This document shows, piece by piece, positions 11,861 to 27,000 of a stretch of 64,000 bases of DNA. The first letter of the stretch is position 1. Each line of letters begins with the position of its first letter. Below the pieces are notes generated by a model that was not told the origin of the DNA, searched no databases, and saw only the letters and a list, made by a program, of their open reading frames with translations. Source of the DNA: Amphiura filiformis (lineage: Eukaryota; Echinodermata; Ophiuroidea; Amphilepidida; Amphiuridae); NCBI RefSeq assembly GCF_039555335.1, contig NC_092628.1:77812713-77876712 (forward strand), given 5' to 3'. The translations under genes were made by a program, and so were the position numbers.

Positions 11861-12960
11861 GAGCCGTAGGTTGGCTATAACCATTTGGTGGTCAGACCCA
11901 ACATCTGCACTGGGACATCTTCTTGAGTTGTCGATGGAGGTTTTCGATTTGCTGTTGATCATTATGTAGTCAATTTTGATGTGTGTTTTCTGGTATGGTG
12001 ATTCTCACGTCCATTGACGACTACTCTTGGACTGTTTGAACATGGTATTGGTGATAACAAGATCGTTTGCTGCACAGAAGTTGAGTAGCTTCTCTCTTCT
12101 GGCATTTGCTTCTCCAAATCCATGCTGTCCAATTACCTGTTTCCATTGTGTGTAGTCTATGCCTACTTTTGCATTTAGATCCCCCATAACTATCAGAATG
12201 TCTTTTTAGGGGCGTTGTCCATAGCTGTCTGTAACTGATCGTAGAATTCATCTACAAGTTCTTCTTTATCAGCAGTATTTGGTGCATAAACTTGCATTAC
12301 TGTTATGGCAACTGACTGGGTATGGACTTTTGCTGTCATCAATCTCTGGGAGATTGGATTATATCCATGAAGAGCATTTTGGGCAGATTTATTAAAAATC
12401 AATGCTACACCTCCTCTATGCACTGTATCATTTCCATAGCATAGGATTTTATGTCCCTCAAGTGTAAATTCCCCTGCATCTTTCCCATCTGAAGCTTTTC
12501 AGCTGATGAATAAGAATTTCTAAATAACCATGTTGGTGAAGTGTTCAGACATTCCATGTACCAATTCCAATATGCTTTTTCACAGTTAATAGTGCCTCCT
12601 TTCTCTGTGGTTTATCAGCATCAGCCCTTCCATTTGGGGCTCGACTTGGTATTGGTCCCAGATTAATAGGAAAAACATCAACTCTTCCAATTGGGTTTGG
12701 AGTTGATTCGTCATTCTGCCGTGCTGGGTGCAGGCCCACGGGGAGAGATGGCGAGTTAGTAGAGGCAGGGGATTTAACCCTGGTGCTATTTTGGCTTCCA
12801 TCATTGAAACAGTTTCGCTCTAATGTAAGCTAGGCGGGCGAGTCAATCCACTACTAGCCACCCTGACTCGCTCGTAGCTGCCAAAACTGGTTGTCAGCTA
12901 GTCACCCACACCGGCTGATAGATGAGTCAGGACGCTTACCTGTATCCGCACAATCATACA
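11861..12960 (-). mobile_element. RTE/BovB-like LINE fragment (apurinic endonuclease region)
   Basis: On the minus strand the pieces in order are 'HIGIGTWNV' (endonuclease start), 'HRGGVALIFNK', 'VMQVYAPNTADKEE', 'MGDLNAKVGID', 'KTHIKIDYIMINS' and 'ADVGSDHQMVIANLRLR'. This is the endonuclease order of RTE/BovB-type LINEs. Part of the early endonuclease is deleted after 'GTWNV', there are frame shifts and stops, and the reverse transcriptase is absent. The fragment is cut off where the Penelope-like insertion begins. GC-richer sequence at 12800-12960 probably represents the element's 5' UTR. Confidence 0.72.
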
Positions 12961-12969
12961 TATGACATC

Positions 12970-15095
12970 ACTTTACAATATCAAAGGCTCTACTGGACGA
13001 ATTGGAACGTTCGAAACGTTACCCTGGTCTCAGGCCACGGTCAAATGAATGGAGAATAACATAGATAATTAATGAACGCATGGTGGTTTGGAACGGAATC
13101 AAACATCTGAGGCTTCTGGCTTTTTGACAAGGTTGCGTGATAAATACAAAGAAAATAATAATTAATTTCTCCAAATCAAATCCAATTATAAGCTTATATA
13201 TACTACCATGACTACCATGACTACAGATATAGATAACATGGTTTAATAAGTAATGCATGGATGATGGTCTGGAACGGAAACAAACATAAACTAATTTAAT
13301 TTCTACAGACCAAATGCAATTTACGCTATAGACACTAGACATCGAGATCTAATTTTGTCTCGAGTTAATAAAGTTGTTTGTGAGAAATCTATTAAATATG
13401 TAGGTATAAAGCTTTGGAACGGTATAGATTCAGGTATTAAGTGCTCGTCATCAGTCTGCCTTTTGACGGAAAATTGTCTACCTCAGCACATCATACAGGA
13501 AATTAACCGATAAAAATAATTTTGAAAGATTTTATGTTAGTGCTTTAGATTTAGGCCTATCATGTTAATAGTAATTATTATCTATCTAAGCTTACATACT
13601 ACCATGACTACAGATATAGTTAACATGTCATTATGTAATGTATTTCCATTAACATGATTAAGTAATGAATGCAGATCTAAGCTTACATACTACCATGACT
13701 AGTCCGTAAAAGAAACAAACTTCTTGATAAGCATGTGAAATAAATACAAAAAGAATTTCTACGGACCATAATTAGATCCATATAAGCACATGTATTGTAA
13801 ACTAAACAGATGTATATATTTTTATGCTGTTGTATGAACATGTGTAGCACAATCATGTCATGAATGACCTACTGCGACAAAACATTTCAAAATGGTTGCC
13901 GCCGCTGGAGCAAATAAAATGGGCCCAATGGGAGCTTTGATGTGATGTGCTAAAATGTAACCGTTTGAGTACATTTTCTTCTTTAAAACAATGATGTAAC
14001 ATTGACATAGTAAGCAAAGAAAGATTAGGAAATGTAAAGCATATCTATTACAGTGTAAAATCGTACTCATATAGGCGCGCCGCCGTAGCGGGCGCCCTAA
14101 AAAGTTCTCAAGCAAGGCTACAACTTAGGTAAATTTTATATCGGCCCAAACCCACCTCTACAGGATGGTAGAACATGAAAACCATAAGATGTTAGAATAT
14201 GTGCAAGAAAGAGAACTGCACAGTATGAATAATGTCCAGGGTTTGGTAGATGTGGTAGGCCAAAATATTGTACACTTGTCCACTTAATGACCACCATTGC
14301 TCTCTAACACACAAAACGGTAAACTATTAGCCACATTCATTGAAAAGTAAGGTAATCATTTCACTTACGTGTATATCACAAAAAGATAATGAATCACCAT
14401 AGATAATCTTATTCTGCATCCTTATATAAAGATGAACAATTTTTGTTGTTTATCAAAATTAGAGCATTTTTCAAATTTTGACCCCCGAAGTTGGCAATTC
14501 TGTGGCATATTATTGATCACTACCCATGATATCACGCATTGTGATAATACGTGACGTATGTGGAAATTTTCATAGTTCATATTTTATATAATGCACGAAC
14601 CCCGCAGGGGGGAGTGCATTAGACGCATCAACGCATTATTTTGTACAATTTCACTCCCAACAAGTGATGTGCATTTATCAACCTATTTCATACCGAGAAA
14701 AAAACAAAAGAACAAAATTGTCACTAAAACTGTTAAATATAAATACAAGCAAATATAAATGCATCCAACCGCAAGAAGAATGAACGCGTCCGAAAGCACT
14801 GGGCGGATTTCGCGCCCGTGCAATTATACAATATTTATGCACGGCTAGTAATTTACTAACGTTTGCTCTACTTGGTTCTCACTATCTAAGAGTGTATGAA
14901 TCAGTAATATTCTCATTTGAGGCTTGTTGTTAAAAAAAGAGCCAGTGACAAAATTTTTAGTAATTCGTCTCACCAAAAAAGTACATAAATATTGATGTTT
15001 TCAAGACAATTACTATCCAAACATGTTACTTAAAGCCATGTTTAATACAAGGTGATTATACGCCCTCAATATTTTTGAAAAATAGTCTTAGGTGC
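12970..15095. other. Intergenic spacer upstream of gene 2's 3' end, mostly decayed repeats
   Basis: A motif of the type 'CATACTACCATGACTA' recurs at about 13195-13225, 13588-13610 and 13685-13703 within a loose repeat array (13040-13830). From about 15000 to 15095 the sequence aligns with the 3' flanks of genes 3 and 4. Nothing else is recognisable. Confidence 0.5.
13330..13520 (+). mobile_element. LINE C-terminal fragment (jockey/CR1 type)
   Basis: A plus-strand frame reads 'TRHRDLILSRVN ... KSIKYVGIKLWNGI'. This matches the 'GxKLWNxLP' closing motif of jockey/CR1-group reverse transcriptases. It is short, frame-shifted near 13440-13480, and 5' truncated. Confidence 0.45.
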
Positions 15096-18000
15096 TCACA
15101 AATTACGTTCTGTGAACAGTTTCCATGAATTGTTTAATATTTCCATTTCATTTTCAAATTCTCGCTCACTTCCCATAACAATTATTACAAGTACAGTAAC
15201 TGTAATTATAGCAGTGACCATGTTAAAAACTACCATCAGAAATCTATCCACAACGAGAGAAACTAATTTCCAATCATGGCGATTCTGGTTCTCTTCCTCC
15301 ATCTGCTCGTCAAAACTTTTGGATGACAGCTTCTCTGATTCTGTGTCAGCAGGCTTAGTTTCAGAGCGATCACGGCTTGTTTTGATATCACCCAGGCATA
15401 CAAGCCGTGGTAATTTCTGTAATAATAACCAATGCACCCATCCAGGAACAGGTCTGTGGGAGATACCATTTATGTGTATCACAAAGATGGTTCCAACAAC
15501 AGATCCACTCACAATTGTTATCATTGATAAAAAGAAAGAGCCTGAGGGAAAACAATTGAGACGTGTTAATAGAACTCTTTATATTTTGATATTTTGATAA
15601 TGAAAATAATGTCCTTTACGGTCACAATGAATGACAATACCGTAAACGTTCGCCTAATGGCGCACCTGGGGTCCTTTGCCTTGGGGTAAATTTAATGTAC
15701 AAATAGAGAGCTCCCTCCTCTAAAAATCCCAACAACAATTAAGGGTATGTACCCTTATTTTGTTGGTGGGATTTTTTGTGGGAGGGCACTTTTAGTTTGT
15801 GTCTAAAAATCCAGTTATGTCAAGGGAGAACATAGCGCCATTAGGCGAACGTTTACGGTATGGCATTTATTAAACGTATGCGTTGATTTGAATAGATAAA
15901 AACACAGATTGAGAATCTGTGATAAAAATAACCTAGATCTAATTATTTTATAGTTAGCATTACGTTTGACGCATTTCTTTAGTCCTGCTGTATACGACAG
16001 TTACCTTTACTGAGCACAGGACTAGCGGATTCACGCCCTCATATTAAATACTACCATCGGTCCATATACCCCAGCAGGTGGCTTCGCAGTTTCTTTGTGC
16101 ATTAACCAAAAATTAGCTCATAAAGCTGTTTTTAAACAAACCCGAGAAGCTGATTAAGCTTGTGAAAATAATTGGAAAACAATGACTACAAGTCTACTAC
16201 CTACCAATAATAGGTGATTCTGCACCACTTGGAGGCATATTATCAGAAATGATCTGCTGAAATACAACTAGAGCCAGCAGATTGGTGATGCATAGCGTCA
16301 CTTTTTCGCCGCTATCAGGTGGAAGGTAAAATACCATAAGTGAGAGAAGTGAAAGAAGACAAACTGGTATGATCAGGTATTTGATGTAAAAGTCTGGTCG
16401 ACGTTTGAATATCAGACGGTATTGGACTTCGTAGAAAGGATAAGGACAACATGAATAATGTGTTGTTATTTGCTTCTTATTAGTGGCGACCATGTCCCAA
16501 ACACCATTTTCCAAGTATCTGGATAGAAGAAACAATTGAAGCACTCAGATTAATTGATTGCCTAACACTTCATATTTGTTGCTCTTGTCTGTTTAGGCAA
16601 TCGGTCTGGGCGGACACACCACTTGGGTCTCCGTGGGACCACTGAATGTTCATGCGAAGCTGCAAGGCTGATATTAAAGCATAGAAAGCACAAAACTGGG
16701 CGATGAAAGGAAAGAAAGTTACCCTTAATAAATGAATTGCACAATATTATTCTTAGCCTTGGCATGAAGGTGCGGCCACGCATTGATGTCAGGTTTCATT
16801 TTTCCAGACTCCTAAACGGGTTTCAATCTTTTTGAGATTATCCCCGGTTGAAAAGTAGACATACACCAAATATGATGTGTGAGAAATGTCATGGATCAGC
16901 ACAAGTCATGTTATAGTTGTTTACTAACTTTTATATCTAGTAAGATTTTCAGGGCAAATTACTGAAAATGTTTAACTAAAGAGAAATGTCAGAAATAATT
17001 TGTTATACGTACATAGACAATACTGTTTACGTATGGATTTTCCCATTTTACTGTTTTTTATCGGTTTTACACATGGTCGGCAATTCTTCCCGAAAATACT
17101 CAACAAAAATATGCAAATTATATCTAAAGATACTAATTGATACCAAAGTTTACATTCAATAAATGCAGTGTGTAACAAACAAAGATAACATTTTCCGTAA
17201 ACGGCAACTTGTCACTTGTTGCAAATACCTGTTTATGGGCTCTTACCAGATATTAAAGTTCGTAAACAAAATAACATAATATATGACATGTACTGACCCG
17301 TGGTATTTCTCACAGATAATGCACATGATAGTTGGTGTGGGTCATGTTTATTTTTCAGCAAGGGCCAAATAGGGCCGATTTGGACCACAAATGACTTTTT
17401 GAATCAAAAATGGTTAAAAAGTCATATTTTTTTCCCATTTGGTCAATAATTCAAAACAGACATGAAGCCCATATCCCAAAACAACAACAAACCGTTCCTG
17501 GAATGAAGTGTTTATGTTACAAAAACACATTTATGATATTCTTCAAATTGGTGTTTTTCCTTTCTAAAAATGTGTTCTTTTACAATCTTGCATGAATACT
17601 GATAATTTAGGAGAAGCTGCAGCATTTTAAATTAATCCATTTCTTAGTGCTCAGTACTCTGAAGTTTACCTATTTTGATTGGTGTCTGTTCCCGTCTCAG
17701 GTATGAATTCAATTTCTTTTCCAGTGTAGCCAAAGGAACCAAACGTCATATCACACACCTGAATATCATAGGGAAACCACGTGACTCTTATAGCACAACC
17801 ACTGACGAACATAGTTGGAACATACCACGTGACCTTGCCTGTTGATGTCATGTATACTACCGTGTTTGATTTGAATCTTTGGAAAAACAAATCAACGCTG
17901 AAAAAACACAAAGCTGAATTGTTTTAATGTTGATGATGTTATGAATGGTTCTTATTCGATACCCTATCGATTACGGGGATGCGGACAGCGGGTCAATACT

Positions 18001-21000
18001 AGGAGTCTATCAGTGAGAAATTTGACGCGTAGAAAGAGGCATTGGTAAGAAGCCCAAAATACCGGGAGTCATTGAATGAGAACTGAGAGTCATTCAGTGT
18101 GATACCTGGAAAATGTTTGACACATAACAGTGCCGAAAGGCAAAAATGTCAAAAAAGGAATCTTTTTATGGACTTTTTCGGAAATTACACAGATCTTGTC
18201 TCAATGGGGGCAAGGGTTTACCTAAAATACGTTTAGAGAGGGTCATAAGACAACGAGTGACAGCAAAACAAAAAAAAGGTCATGGGTGAGAGAGAGTTGA
18301 GAAATGGGGGTCATTTAATATGGCCGCACATCCATAATACCTTTTTGTGTGGTTGTTTTCTGAATGCATTAGCTTACAGCCTTAATGTACGATTTCCATC
18401 AAATTTTAATTTTGTTATTCTTCATTCAGATTGTTGAAATAATATTAGTAATAATTGACAGGAAGGGTTGCTGTCCATTTTAAGTTGAAATAACAAGGTA
18501 AAGTGAAAGAAACCCCACTGGTTATTTTGGCTATTTAACACGCAGTTCTATGGGAGGACATATTATCATAATTTTTTAAATTATGATAATATGTCGAACT
18601 TTGCTCTATTGACCTACAAAGACAACAAATTTAGCCATTTCCATTTTGGTGCAAGTTGGGACATGTGTAAACATTACAAATATGCAAAAATATCAGGTTT
18701 GAAAAAAAAAATTCATCAATTTCATATTATAAGATCGTAGATTATGGCTTTAATCACGTTCAATATCTGATATGGCAAGGCGCTAGCTCAGTTGGAACGA
18801 GTTTATGGTAAGTCCTCTTAAAAGAAACTTTTCCAGAACCTCAATTATTTATTGATTACTTTGTCGAATACATCTCATTATCACTACACTACTTATCATA
18901 AAATATCTATAGAGTTTGCGATTTCCAAAAGTACGTATCATACGCCCGTACATCTATTCAAAACCACTCTCATGTGATGGGATTTTGAATAGCTCTCTAG
19001 TATTATGATTAAGACTTACTTTTCGTAAAATGTTATATCTGGGTTCCAAACTGAGTCTGAAGGCAGGGAAATATCACTGGTTCCATTGTATTCAGCTGGA
19101 TCCCATGTTAGAAACTCATCGGTCCAAACCTAATTATTCAACAGGGTATTTATTTGGTAATAATATTATTTGGCTCGATAATTCGCATAATTGATAATTA
19201 AATTATTGCTGATACACATTTGTATACCTAAACTTGTAATTGATTTTAGGTGTGATATATCAAATTGTGAATTATAAGAAATTAAAAGATTGCGCTGCAA
19301 GCATTCATTTTTTTCACTTTTGCATTGTTCGAACTCCCTGTATAGAAGCTTTTTCAATATCTTTACAAGCAGACTAGAAAATATAAACCTGTTTGAATGG
19401 AATTCATATCATTAAGTCCATTTTGTTGACATTTCAGTTTCAAGCTGCTATGCAGCTCTTAATCAGACGAGTAATATTGCTTCTTATTCCTTTCTGACGT
19501 TGCTACCGTTGTTGGCGCTAGACGCTGGTCGAAAATACTTTTGATTTTGTTGAATGATCCCTAAATATTTTGCCAACTACATTGTGAGACGATTGTTAAT
19601 AGCGGATGTACGAAATAGATAAATGTAAACTTAGTGAACTTAAACCAATAAATAAGGCGGAAAGCTCAAGTAAATAAGATTTTAAATGTTCAAATTATGC
19701 AATAATATTATTAAACATATCTGACACCTGACCGAGCCGACGATACGTGTTTAAATTATTATCAAAATGATGTATATTGACATGTTGCTTCACAGGTCTT
19801 GATAAAGAAGTTGTACATGTTGAGATTAATGTTAAATAAGGGTCTTCTTTGCTATGATGATATGTTTTTTTTTAAGTTTTCAGCTGTAGTTCTTGGTGTT
19901 CACTTCCATCCCTCCTCAGAGCGTAGCTAATTTCTAGCAACAGCAAGCCCACGCTAATCCACTGTTTGCTTACGCGATACAGGTTCGACCAGCCGCTCGG
20001 TCCCGTGAAAATTGGTACAAAGGCAAATCGAAAAGACAGCTTCCTTACAAATCGCTCAAGAAACCCCAGGGAGAATTGGTAAAAACATCACAAAAGATTG
20101 AACAGTTACTCGCAAAATGTAATAAATAAAATCTGCAATCACTATTGATCATGTTGTAGAGAATATCTTCATGTCATACACTAAGAGGAAGCTAGTAATA
20201 ATTATCAAGAAAATCCAAGAGCGGTAAAATACAGATTAGAGAGGTTCTTTATATTAGGCGCCTAACGCCAAACACATGCAGAGATGAGCGAAACTATGTC
20301 TTACCAAATACTCTCGACCACACTCTAGCGCCACCAACGAAAGAGCTACTAGTATATTTATTGGCAATCAAGATGAACCTAATGTATATCGCACAATATG
20401 TTAATCTACATTACTGGCAGATATACTCACAAGTTTCAACCAGGTGTCCATGATAAAATACTGATTCTTCATATCCTGCACAAAATGAAATGGTTATGTT
20501 TTATTTGACAATGTTATTTGGATGCAAAGTATGTAAACAATGGCAGGTCAAATAGCCATAAACTAGACAAAATCAATGTTTTATCGTTAATCCAAGTGTT
20601 TAAAAGTTGTCTTTCTATCGGATGTCCATTATTCTAAGTCGGTTAAATAACTTGTTTATTCTCAACCCAATGTGCTTTGTTTAATTTTTGGCCATGAAAT
20701 TAAGCTGACACAGGAATTTTTCAGTGCGATAAACATGATAAAGTTTAACTGGCGCTAAAGATGAGGATAGTTGAGTAACGAATAAAACGACAATTTAGAT
20801 TTTAAAATTTTTTTAAATGTTTATCATTTTTGTGAAAATATGCAGGGTGTCCCAAAAAATCTTACCACTCAGATGGCGAATTGTTTTAGAAAAACGGAAA
20901 CGTAGAAACATATGTAACCGTACACTGCGAATCAGGCGTAAAGTCGGCCCGGTCATATTTAGAAAATATATATCCTAAGCTTTAAAATGGCAAATCATTT

Positions 21001-24000
21001 GACTTCAAACGATATCCAGAAGCGGGGTTATGGTTTGTTGAATTCTGCTCCTTCAACAAAATGGAACCTTTTGTCGGTTCTACCTGTGTCTCTTTTTTCA
21101 CATTGCTGGTAATAAATGTCAAACAGTCATAATTGGCGGTCATTTCAAATCATCCCCAAATAATTAAAAAAGTTTCCAAAATAATAATAAAAAACACAAA
21201 GAAGTAAAATTTTGAATTTTCCCTTTTCTCTTGTGTTCTCTAACATTTAAGCAAAACACGTGTTTGGCGCTCATGTGATGGCGCCCATGCAAATTTGGGA
21301 AATTCTGGCTATGCACAACAGTATAGGCAAAATTGCTTTTTGGCTAAAAAGTCTACAAAAAAGTCCCTCATGACAAATGACTATATCAACCTATCTAACA
21401 TGTAAAAAGTCAGTAGCTCTTGGAATAATTTCACAGGAGGGAAATGAAAATCATTGATTTACTGTAGAAACCAATGGTGTGTCTCACCCCCACCCTCTAT
21501 GGTCATCTTTGACGGCCGGACCTACCAGGGTAAGGTCCTGGGGTAAAAGTTTTATCACTAAAATAAGCGCAAAAAACCTACCATCTGAACGAGGTTGTTG
21601 AACAGTGGGCGAATTGTAACTTTCGTTAATGTTGAGGTGTGTTTTACTGGTCTGATCAACACATCGCCATAACTCATCGTCAAGTGGTCTCGTAACTGCT
21701 GATGAGGTGATCCCTCACAATCTGAGGATCAAGGATTTTTAGAAATAGTACTATATACGATCGGGTACGACACAGTCAGTTACGTAGTTTAGACTCTATA
21801 ATATAAAGCATAATATTAGCATTCCATTGAAGAACGTTTTCAAAATTGTGTTATGATTGTTATTCCTCTTTTTGAATTGCCATACATTTCTCATACATCT
21901 CACCACAAAAAGACATTATCAATTGAGAGTAGAAGGTTGAATCCCAAATGACCAAAATTTCAACATTGATGAACTGAGATTTTTCTTGTTTTAAACCCCT
22001 GAAGTGTTATGTAATGACCACAAATGAAGACCTGAGCGCAAGAAGACCGTAAGTCCACTTGGCCCCTCAACATGTATACACTCAAGTTGCGTATATTTTC
22101 GTACAGTTTGGTAATGTTTTATACATGTTCAGGGGCCAAAACAAATCTTTCACAACCTTTCTTGATGTTTTCACCCTGGAACATGTCGAGGGTTGACAAA
22201 CAGAAGGCCTTAACTCACTTTTGGCCATGTTGAGATTTTGGTACCAAAATAATCTGTCATACCCACAGATTCTTAAAATCATAAGCCTTAGCTCAATTCA
22301 ACTTCCTATTGCATCTATAGCACAATAATACTTGGTCACATCTCAATGCAAAAATATTATTTTACTCATTTGTCTCCAAAAGGCACTTTTTGAGTTAAGG
22401 CCTTCTGTTTGTCAACCCTCGATGTATTAAACATTTTAAAACCCTAAGAAACTGTATACATGTTGAGGGGCCAAGTGGACTTATTGTCTTCTTGTGCTCA
22501 GGTCTTCAAATGTACAGTGCAGCCTCCCTTTTTTGGGAGAAGAAACACCTGTAGGGTGGGTAAGTCGATATGCAGTGGGTGGATTTGGGGAATTTTTTTA
22601 TCAAAACTATAAAATAATGATAACAACATGTCATTTCTGCATTTTAAGCACCATTTTCAGATAGTCTCTACTTTATTGTCAAGCACTGCTCATGAGCTGT
22701 ATTTACCCACATGGCACGTCAAGGTCTGGTAATCATGCTAGTTTAATAGCTATCTTGTAAAATAAGTCCATAATTATGTTGTGTGGTAGATATGTGTTCA
22801 ATGTCATTTGCGCATTATTTACGCAGCTCGAATATATCTCCTCTCCGCCCAAGCACTTTCAGAACACTAATTATTGCTCTTAACCTTCACAATTTGAAGC
22901 CATCTGTATGAACATTAAAAGTGCATGATTTAACCATCATCTTACTGCAGGGGTGTACAAACCATGTCCCATAAACAGGTTATATGCAGTAAGTAAAACA
23001 CTTAAGTACTAAGCTACCAAATGATCAAGCATCAGCGAAAACAATATACCTACCAACTTAAGAGTGTACAAACCCACTGATGTTTGGTTTTGCTCTTGCA
23101 AAAATATTTTAGGTAATTGAATCTAAAGTTAATCTTATATCAATGTCAGTGGTTTCCTTTCATATTAAGCCAAAAAATAATTATCAGTTTATATTAATAT
23201 CTTTCTTGAAGCTAGGGTTTCCAACTTTTGGGAAGTAAGGAGTTTATATATGACGTCATATGCTGAAATATTGGTACTTATTTTGGTTTAAAAAAACATC
23301 GAAGATGTTTCGTATAAAAATCCAGATGCATCAAGTCAAGCTTTTAAACAAAAATACCTTAAGCAGGGTTATCGGTGTTATGAATGATTTGTCTAATATA
23401 CATCCATAATATTAAGCATTACGTACATTAGTATACATTGATTGGCGACCTTCACGTGATGGGTCAATTCAGTGGAGATTCCAGAGTGAATATAGTTTGA
23501 AAAATTCAGACTTGCATTTTGAAACCGCGTGCTCATGTTTTGTCTATAAACGTATTTACACTGCAAGTTACACTGCAGGTTATTATTAAACCCTCGGTTT
23601 TGTATTTATAATTAACATTACATAACAAGAATCTTTAAAAAAAAACCTCCAATCACCATGTCTTGAAACAACAGGTGAAAGTTAGTCACAGTAATTGTAC
23701 CGTAGGTGTGGCGAAAATACACTTTGATTCTCTTTAACAACTTCTAACTCTCAGATAATCTGACAAGGGTATACACTACTATTGTGCTGAAATATAAGAA
23801 AGATCAGATTATGTTTCACCTAGGCAGGTGATATAACTCTATATAATAGAGAAATAAGTTGGAACACATTGGGTGGAGTCTCCACTGGTTACATTTTTTA
23901 TTTGCTACAGGCAGGTATGTAAACTAATATGTTTATGGTATAAGAGTTGCTATATTAAGAGGTAGGATAGTGTTATGGAGCATTTTTTCAGTTTCACTCG

Positions 24001-27000
24001 GTCAATTTTCATAGTTTTTATATTTTTGCATGGATATGAAGTGCAAAAGCACAAAAAATAAATGAGATGGGATTTTAGAGCCCCTTTTTTAACGTATCAA
24101 AATAAATTCTTAACCAGTTGTCGGTTTTTAAAGTTCACAGGGTCAATAAGAAAGTTGTACTTTCAATCACTGTCCATAAATCTGCACTTTGCTGGAGTAA
24201 AACGATATGGGGTGAGTTTGCTGATCGGACCATGATTCGTTAATCCTCCAAAAATAAAATAAAATAAAAAAGATAAAAGGTGGAAGACAATATACCCAAA
24301 CGACTTGGTGTATACAATCAGTAAGGGCACACCATAATCGTACTTATCATGTACAGTTTATCAATATTTAATACGCTAGATATTATCAATTAAGTTGTCT
24401 GCTTGATAAAAAGTGGAGGACAATGCCCAAAAGATGATATCATAAAGCCGCACACCATAACAGTACGGTTCATTAACATGAAATCCTTTTAATGAAAACC
24501 TTTTAATGCACGATCCTTGGCATCAATTATAAGTTATCTGCTTGATAAAATGTCGACTAAAGGGCCATATATACTCCAAATATTCGACATACAATATTCG
24601 TTCAACTAACGAATGATTGTTGATGCCGAATGTCTGGTGGAAATACATGCATCGAATATTCTACGTGGAATAAAAAGTATACAACGGGCCTAACTCCGTC
24701 ATTATATTGCCATATGTTGCATTATAATGCCTTACTTTTAGTATTAAAACACGAGGATTAGTTTTACGATATAAAATCCGCATTTATTTGATAGTAAAGG
24801 TACGAGAAGGTATTTGACCATATAGTTTTTACTGTTAGAAAATCCACACATAGTGCAGTTTTATCCACGGCAAATTCACCGTGACCTTTTCAGCCATAAA
24901 CCCGCTTAGTGAAGATTAAACCGAAATATGCAGTACTAAACCATTATAGTAATCGATTGTCGATGCAAATTTCTTACCACGTGATAATATATATTAATCC
25001 AATAAGCGATCGAATTGTTCGCTACGGTCGACTAATCCAATCGATAATGATGCTATTGACATGTACGGGCGAAGCTCCACTGACTGAGGTTTGGGGTATT
25101 TTTCACTGGTTTGCTATCATTTACTAATCAAAGCGGTCCCCGTTATTATAAGGACTATGCTAATAATTTAAAGATTGACATGTAGAGAATAAAACATACT
25201 TGAATAACAGAAAGTGCTAAATTTGTACCTATTACGGTTTCGTGGCACCCATCTTCCAAATGCGACCAAGTCAGGGCGGCCCGGTGAAGCAAAATGTTTT
25301 TGGATTAACACGGGAGTTTGGATAAGATGTAGATTTCCTTTCTCATACAAATGTATGGTCCCCCGTCATTAAAGCTTGTACCGGGTTAAAAAATTCAGAT
25401 ATTTTGAAAAGAATAAGTAATTGAAATATAGAGCAAGTACTAAAAAGATAGCGTTTATACTTTTTGATATATGACGCTAACTAGTTCATCTCCTATATCT
25501 ACAACACAGCGTTACCAGTACGGGTCAATTGCCTATTGTGAGTGCCCCTGTGTTGTGTGCATACATGTAGTTAACAATAACTGCATGATGATTAAGAAAT
25601 TTGACGGTGGTCCATAATTTTAACACAATAAAAAAAATCGATATGAACGTGTTGGAGCACACTTGTGTAAAAGAAAATCGGGATGTTCGAGATATCATGA
25701 ATTGAAAATTAGTGCGATCAGAAAATATTGCAACGTCTACTGAGATTACTGTGTAAAAAGAGATGTGATAGACGATAGCTGTGGCACTCTCAAACTACAT
25801 TTAAAATATATATCGTCACTGGGCGGGGAAAACCTCATAAGTACTTTTTGCCCTTGAACATGGATGAAGCAAGCCATTCAATATAAAGTCTACACCTACA
25901 AGGCTGTATCCATTTTCAAGTGCCAAAAGTTAATATGAGGTGTTCCTGCATATACTTTTGGCCCTTGAACATGGATGAAGCAACCTCTTCAACATAAAGT
26001 CTACACCTACAAGGCTTTATCCATGTTCAAGGGCCAAAAGTACATACGAGGTTTTTCCCGCCCAGTGACGATATGTAGGAATAGTTTTAAATTTGATAAA
26101 GGTAGCCTTCTTTAAAACAAATTCTTCAAATAAATATCATAGGGGAAATAATCAAAGTGCGTCTAAAAAGTAAATGACTCTTATGTTAGCAATAATTTTA
26201 TTCTAAGCTAATTTTTTTCCAAATTAAACTCAGTTGGGAAAGCTTACTATCGCATCTTGTTTAAAATAATAGTTGGCCACGAGTCGCTAATACAGAAATA
26301 ATGCTAACATCTATCATAGGAATAAGGGTTCCTGATATTTTTATGATTTTACCAAGTTGATGATTTTCAATGCTTCACACTTGACAAAATGCTTCTATTT
26401 TCATTGTTGAACCATATTTTGTATTTTTAATTAGCCATATTACTTCAACTGAACCAGGAGATTTCTGAGGAGCAGGCTGGCTTTCGAGAAGGAAGAGGGA
26501 CCAGATCGTAAACATCAGGAATATAATTGAGAAGTGTAAAGATCACAGACTACCACTTTATATGTGCTTCATTGACTACAGCAAGGCCTTTGACTGTGTC
26601 AGCCATCCCCAATTGTGGAAAACAATGTGAAGGATGGGATTCCCTGTTCACATTATTGATCTTATTAGTCAACTATATGAGGACCAGGAATCTGCAGTCA
26701 GGACAAGTAATGGAGATACTGAATGGTTCAAGATTGGAAGAGGGCTGAGACAGGGCTGCATATTGTCACCAAACCTATTTAACATTTATTCAGAGGACAT
26801 CATGAGAGAAGCTTTGGACGGGTTTACTGGTGGAGTCAAATTTGGCGGTAGCAGTATCACAAATCTACGCTATGCTGATGATACCACCCTAATATGCAGC
26901 AGTAGAGAGGAACTGCTGGCCCTTTTGAAATGCATCAAGGAAGCCAGTGCGGAGAAAGGCCTTCTGCTAAATGCCAAGAAGACTAAAGTAATGGTTATTG

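Noticed and set aside
18785-18830. tRNA-like start (GGCGCTAGCTCAGTTGG) in gene 2 intron
   Set aside because: Only the D-arm-like stretch is present; there is no anticodon or T arm, and the gene 4 counterpart (about 57825) has diverged away from it.
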